A DNA stretch of 64,000 nt, taken from contig JADWOT020000003.1 of the NCBI GenBank assembly GCA_036345935.2, positions 19,486,509-19,550,508 on the forward strand, in the 5' to 3' direction. The stretch comes from Taenia hydatigena (taxonomy: Eukaryota > Platyhelminthes > Cestoda > Cyclophyllidea > Taeniidae). Position numbers and translations under genes: made by a program. Positions 59,026-64,000 of the stretch are shown here, piece by piece; positions within the stretch are counted from its first letter, which is position 1; each line of letters begins with the position of its first letter. The notes under the pieces were generated by a model, which worked only from the letters and a program-made list of their open reading frames with translations, made no database searches and was not told the origin of the DNA.

Positions 59026-62000
59026 TCATAAGGGCGGGTCGGTGCGTCGCTCCCCGGTAGCCACAGCATCTCTGGCCAACCATACGGCGAGGTTCTTCCT
59101 GCACTTCGCTACCAACGACCTGGTGAACTTACTGCGCACATAGGCGTCCCACTGTTCGAAGAGTGGCAGCACCTGAAACTGGATGAAGCCTGCCGCACAG
59201 GGCGAGATGAGGCTTGACAAGAGGATGGTGGAGTGAAAGGAGGGCAAATTCTGCGGCGGCTGAACAGCTAGCAACCACACCGTTCAGTCAGACGGTTAGC
59301 ATACTTTAGCTATGCACCCTCAACAGTTTCTCCTCTTCCAGTGGAAAGGCGTGCAATATGGGCTTGCGTGTGTTTAAACCTATCCTTGCAGCACTGTGGG
59401 AGCTGTCCACTAATGTATACATTTGCAGGAGCCCTGTTTACACATTTTCGCCAAGCCTAAACACAGCAGTGATATGGCGACCGTAGCGTATCGAACCCGG
59501 ACAAATTCATTATCGGTCTGCATCTGGATGCAAGCATTAATTTGCTACGCTAAAATCAGTCTCATTTCCCACCCAAAGGAAAGAGCTGGACGTCGTCATT
59601 TATTTTTCACATCAATGCTTTGGAGAGTTTGCATCACCACAAGAGACATTCCCACACACTGATTGTGTAGCGCCCCCTTGAAAAACTTCAAAGGCGGTGA
59701 GAGACCAAAAAGTTCACCAGTTTCCTTACTGGATTTGGTGATTTATGATACCCATAAAAACAAAATTTGAGACAAATAAAGCCTGAGCGATTGCCCCAGT
59801 TAACCACTTAACCCGTGACGGGAACATCTTCGTGGCTCTAGTACTTTTTAATCCACTTTTCATAGCGTTATTGGTGTACACTTAAAAGCTATCTGTGCTT
59901 CAATTTGCGATTCAATGGTTTTTAGGTGCTTTTTCAATGCTACGTCGTTCATTGGAAGGCAGTTCAAGAACAACAAATTCACAACACGAGATTTCATAAC
60001 CGACGGGGGAGCCAAAACATTTGAAACACCGACAGGCCACCAGACCTGACACTCCCACTCACTTTTCATGACTTGATGGCGAAAAGGACGAGTCACTAGG
60101 ACCCACTTTACTTGTGGGTGAAATCATCTCCGAGACCAACGTAGGAGTGTTGTTTGAGGTACATCCCCAACGAAAATGGGTTTACACACATTCACAAAAA
60201 TTGAGTGGCCATATAATTTTACACACGCTTCTCAAAAGGAGAAGGCTCATAACGACTCACATACAGGGAGGGAGGTGAGGAAAGGCTACTTACCGATTTG
60301 AACCTTGGCTTTGGTGGTTTTTTTGCGGTCCATGATAGACGAGACGGGGAGGCCAAGGAGGCTCTCTCGATCGCCTTGTTGGAAGAACTCCTCGGTGATG
60401 CAGTTAGCCCACTGTAAGCAGGCCTCCCAGTGCCGACAGGGATTAGAGATATCCGCACACTTAATCGCCATCTGCGGGGATGAATAGACATAGCCCAAGT
60501 TCGTGATTATGGGTTGTAACTCACAGAAACAGATTCTTGAAATTACTTATTCACATATGAGGTTCTCCAGCTCTGGGTTACCAAATAAAACGGTATGGAT
60601 ACGATTTACAGGAGGGAGTAGGCTGTCAACGTACAATTATTTGAGAAAATCCACAAATTAGATTCCAATGAATTCGATAAGCATACTCATAGACCCATAA
60701 AAACAATAATGGTAAAGAGGGCTTGACCATCGGAATACAGATAGTCCAAATGATAAAATCTTAATTTATTCCCGTCTCAGTGAGAATTCCAACTGAGACA
60801 CAAATTCCGCAAACTACCCACATCCTTTTCACAGCCTAATAATGAAAGTAACAAGCGTTCACTTGTGAACATCAAGCCACAATTTGTAACTAGGAGTTTT
60901 GCATAACGCTTTAAACTATTATGAATTTTACCTGAAGCTTAATTATCGATAATGCTTCATAAGGTACCCAAAGGGAATCTTTAGGAAAGTATAGGGGAAT
61001 CAATGAAGACACAAACACGTACTTACGCAACCGATTAGTAAAAAGTGAACTAAGGTGAAGCTAATGACAATTCGTTGTGCAGTTCAAAAGATTCAAAGGG
61101 AGGTAAAATCACTCATTCAGAACCTATGATCTATGATAAAGATATCTATCTGCAATTATAAATAACGTTGCTACCTCCATTACAAGAGTAACATCTTCAT
61201 GAGTAGGAAGGTAATCTTCATTGAGATAACGTCTTTCCGTCAAGTTCTTGAAAAGCGAATAAGTAGCAATAACAAATATTAAGCATACCTCCAACTGTTC
61301 AAGATATTCCTCTTGTTTGGATATATCAGTAGCTAAAATCAAACGTTTTACATAATACTTCATTGTCCTCCTAGAAGGCAAACAGGTGCTCCATTATGCC
61401 AAAGTAATGAAAGCAGCATTTAATGACTGGAAATTTTATACCATCGACGAATCGAAAAGGCGGAAAAGACTCGGGACTGCAAGAGAACTGAGATGCAAAC
61501 ATTGGAGTGATGATTTTCCAAAATCGACTCCTAGAGTTCCAAAAATCCATATGGCGAAATACTTGAAAGCTACCAACCTCATAAAATATGGATAGCATTT
61601 GTTTGGTTTCAATGAGAAATGATTGATTTACTCCTGGGTGGTCGATGTCATGACAAATAGCAGCCAAGATGGCGCACATAAAGTCAAAAGCTGAGATAAA
61701 TCCTTCTACACGCAGTCGCTTGAGTAGGCAGTAGGTGGCTTGCGTAACATCCGCGGCGTGAAGTGCATTGTGATAGGGATTGTTTTCGTGATAGAGGTCC
61801 TCAATTTGGCCTAAAAAGCTACATGAGACACCTGAAAAAAGCATACGGAGAAGTCGAACAAACGAAAAATAATCAAGATGAAATTTCTGGAAGAATTTTG
61901 ACTTTTCGAACAAGTGTTTGCCGATAGCGAGAAGAGGAAAGCCTAACCTGAAGTGAGAAGTAAGATATAGACAAACCGGCAGTTAGTCGGTCGAGGGTAA

Positions 62001-62788
62001 AGAGATTGAAGTCCCAGTGCAAAAGTGGCTGAAGAAGACTCTAATAGGAGGATTGCATTAAGAAGTACAAAAAAAGCAAACTTGACGATCCACAAAGTAG
62101 CTTTCATCAAGAAGCCAACGAAAGTAACGCGAGCGACGTTTATTCTTATGTTCACTGACCTTGGATTTTGAGCTGGAACATACCATTACAATAGTTTACG
62201 CTTGCAAAAGGATAATAAAGTTCACATTAGCTGATGAACTATTTCAATCAACTCATAGAGCAATGTGAAACTACAAAACTGTCAAAAAGTAGTATAAGAC
62301 CGTCTAGCATTATACAGCTAAGCTGCCGAGTACGCGACTACTTTGAAACTAAAAAACTACAGAAAAATCAGGTATGCCAACGAGAGAATTCGCATTTTCT
62401 AACAACACTGGCTCATTTCTGAAGGTGTAGATACAAGCTGAAAATTTTACACGACACATATCAAACAAATAAAAACACATGAACTTAAGCAACGAAAAAA
62501 TGCTTGTAAGAAAAACTTAAATGCTGCGAATCAGAGTAATTCGGGAAGGAACGAGTTGAACAAGAATTGAGGTTGCGCACTTATAGCCAGATTTAGAATC
62601 ATGTATGTATTTTTAAGGATTTGACGGATGGGTCTGGACCATGGATAAGAATTAATGGGTGATTCAAATAATTTACGCGGACTAATTTTTAAAGAAATGA
62701 GCTCCTTCTACCTGTCTGCCATACTCAACGTGCATAAAATTGATAATCCGTATCAAAATTAAAACACCCGCAACGATATCTGGGTCTT
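59026..62788 (-). CDS. PDE7: 3',5'-cyclic nucleotide phosphodiesterase, PDE7-like, complete catalytic domain
   Basis: Class I phosphodiesterase hydrolysing cAMP (and/or cGMP). Exons on the minus strand: 62040-61977, 61942-61578, 61530-61442, 61370-61289, 61246-61175, 60471-60294 and 59189-59026. These join in frame to 337 residues; a further upstream exon is likely at 62788-62712. The domain starts LLHWDFNLFTLDRLTAG (like PDE7 NWNFDIFLFDRLTNG). It holds the metal motifs YHNALHAADVTQA and CHDIDHPGVNQSFLIET, then SILENHH, LILATDISKQ, MAIKCADISNPCRHW and the purine-binding Gln in VQIGF. The C-terminus is short (GERRTDPPL). Introns 61976-61943 (34 nt), 61288-61247 (42 nt) and 61577-61531 (47 nt) are tiny. 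Best likeness is PDE7; the GLPV..MDRKKTTKA stretch also recalls PDE9, so subfamily and substrate are less certain than the enzyme class. Confidence 0.88.
62712..62788 (-). other. Candidate upstream exon of the PDE gene
   Basis: Between the acceptor ttattcccag and the donor gtagaag, only one frame is open. It reads DPDIVAGVLILIRIINFMH and then VEYGRQ, ending in phase 0, which fits the next exon (62040). The sequence is not recognised and is hydrophobic enough for a membrane-associated helix. It could also belong to a different minus-strand gene. Confidence 0.5.
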
Positions 62789-64000
62789 CTGGGAATAAAT
62801 TGATGAGATAAAAAATCCTTTGCTTTGGTGGAAGAGTTCACCGCTTCAGCATTACAAAATCTTTGCTTTGTTAGTTCAAGCGAAACTTTTAGGCATCATG
62901 TGCATTCCACCTGCAATAAAAACTAGTACACCCCTCAACCAATTCAGACTCATCGCTTCACCAAGCTGCAGCCCATCCACACAAACAAGCATTTGTCGAA
63001 GTAACCTCAGCCATCGAAAACAGCAATTTCGCCCCCCAAAGACTGACATTACCACCTCCTGAGGTCTCCTAGACTCTCGACCCGAGACCCATAGTGGGCA
63101 ACCCAACTTGCCACAACTCTCAGGGCTCCAAAAGGCTCACCGCCACTTTGGAGGACCTGAAGCCTTCGGACCCCCACTCTCCAGCACTAAACTGGTGCTT
63201 GAGAGTGCCAGCCACAAGCCCAAACAACTCCAACGCGTGCATATCTAATGAAACCCCGGATATGTAGGCCACTCTCTACCCGAGCCTAACGAAAATGTTG
63301 CGAAAACCACCTCAAACATGCAATCAACAGACTGATTCGTCAAACCATATATTAAGGGAAGGCAATAAAAATATACAAAATCAGTTTCGTGTTACAAAAC
63401 TTATTGGCACCCCTTTACGTAGCTGAACAAAACGCTGCGATCCAGATTACGCCCTGAAATTAATGAAAACACTGTCACAGAGATCGGCTCAAGGGCAGCC
63501 AAACAAGTTATTCGAGGCAGTACAGAACAATTTCTATGAACGGACTTAACTCACTGCATATTGGATAAGCTAGGCCCCAATTGGCCCTGCTTATCCTGGA
63601 GGACATGGTATTTTAATTTTCTATGCACAGTGAACCCACCAATGAAGACCAGTCGTACACCGATCGGTCCAAGCTTCTCCGCCCCTGACGATGAGATTAA
63701 GAAGATATCGTACAACTCGTTAACACATTGGACGGAGCTCGGTACGGTATCACCGGTGAAATGAACAATACCCTACATGAAGAGATTCGAATAAATCTCA
63801 ACTGCCTCGCGAAAAAGTATTTGTTGTGAAAGGCGTGTGGCATTTTGAATAGTCTGGACTACTAGGAGCTAAAGTGTGCAAAGTGCGGAAAACAGGCTTT
63901 TAAAAGTTCATTAAAAACTGCGTTTGAATCAATAAATCTAACACTCAAGAAGTGGTCTAGTGCGCAGGAACATTAAACTTGTCGAGCGTATGTGAAAAAG
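62789..64000. other. Right end of window, upstream of the PDE exons; no gene recognised
   Basis: May be intron or 5' region of the PDE gene. The segment 63060-63290 is more GC-rich than its surroundings and could be an unidentified repeat fragment. Confidence 0.3.

Noticed and set aside
59470..59505. B-box-like sequence on the minus strand (gggttcgatac), possible tRNA
   Set aside because: The flanking bases do not form a T-arm or acceptor stem, and no A box lies at the right distance.
61801..61845. Possible 21-nt intron (gtgtctcat..ttttag) in the PDE exon
   Set aside because: Too short for splicing even in this genome; reading through adds only seven residues and keeps frame.

Overview
This is eukaryotic nuclear DNA, almost certainly from a taeniid tapeworm (Taenia, Hydatigera or Echinococcus group). 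Three things point there. Conserved animal genes are cut by very short spliceosomal introns: I could place eleven introns of 32 to 47 nt by protein homology and GT..AG signals, most of them 32-37 nt. Intergenic DNA is long and poor in genes. The window also carries several copies of a small non-coding LTR element with the structure of the miniature LTR retrotransposons (TRIM) described in taeniids: a 185-bp TG..CA LTR, a 5-bp target duplication, a tRNA-Leu-type primer site, a polypurine tract and no proteins. Genus and species cannot be fixed from sequence reading alone.

Layout. 101-3884 (-): a PTBP/hnRNP I splicing regulator with four RRMs. 5559-7043: a solo LTR and a structurally complete TRIM. 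7427-9552 (+): a class B HSP40 (DNAJB1/4 type) with a heat-shock-like element upstream. About 10638-16904 (+): a two-membrane-segment NTPDase of the ENTPD4/7 type. 18086-19225: TRIM relics. 19598-20556 (+): a GPANK1-like G-patch protein. 20740-21110 (+): a frameshifted TSEN54-like relic (tentative). 21766-29318 (+): CoREST/RCOR corepressor (ELM2-SANT-linker-SANT plus a basic tail). 29319-47401: about 18 kb without a recognisable gene, with simple repeats and three old TRIM relics. 47402-49307 (-): SSBP2/3/4-type LisH protein. 49701-50856: TRIM copies. 51890-55966 (+): phosphoacetylglucosamine mutase (AGM1/PGM3). 59026-62788 (-): a PDE7-like cyclic nucleotide phosphodiesterase whose 5' end may lie outside the window.

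The genes do not form a pathway. They are unrelated housekeeping or regulatory genes: splicing, chaperone, Golgi nucleotide hydrolysis, chromatin repression, LDB-complex transcription, UDP-GlcNAc synthesis and cyclic nucleotide breakdown. SSBP/AGM1 and PTBP/DNAJB are divergent pairs; AGM1/PDE and RCOR/SSBP are convergent. The joined exon models of all these genes keep frame across every junction and give whole numbers of codons, which is the main internal check on the models.

The strongest biological observation is in PTBP. The RRM3 start is encoded by a 34-nt exon, the same size and place as the skipped autoregulatory exon of vertebrate PTBP1/PTBP2. Skipping it here gives a stop codon after eight codons, and the upstream intron holds a UCUU/CUUUC-rich tract. 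This suggests that the autoregulatory poison-skipping circuit is also present in a flatworm.
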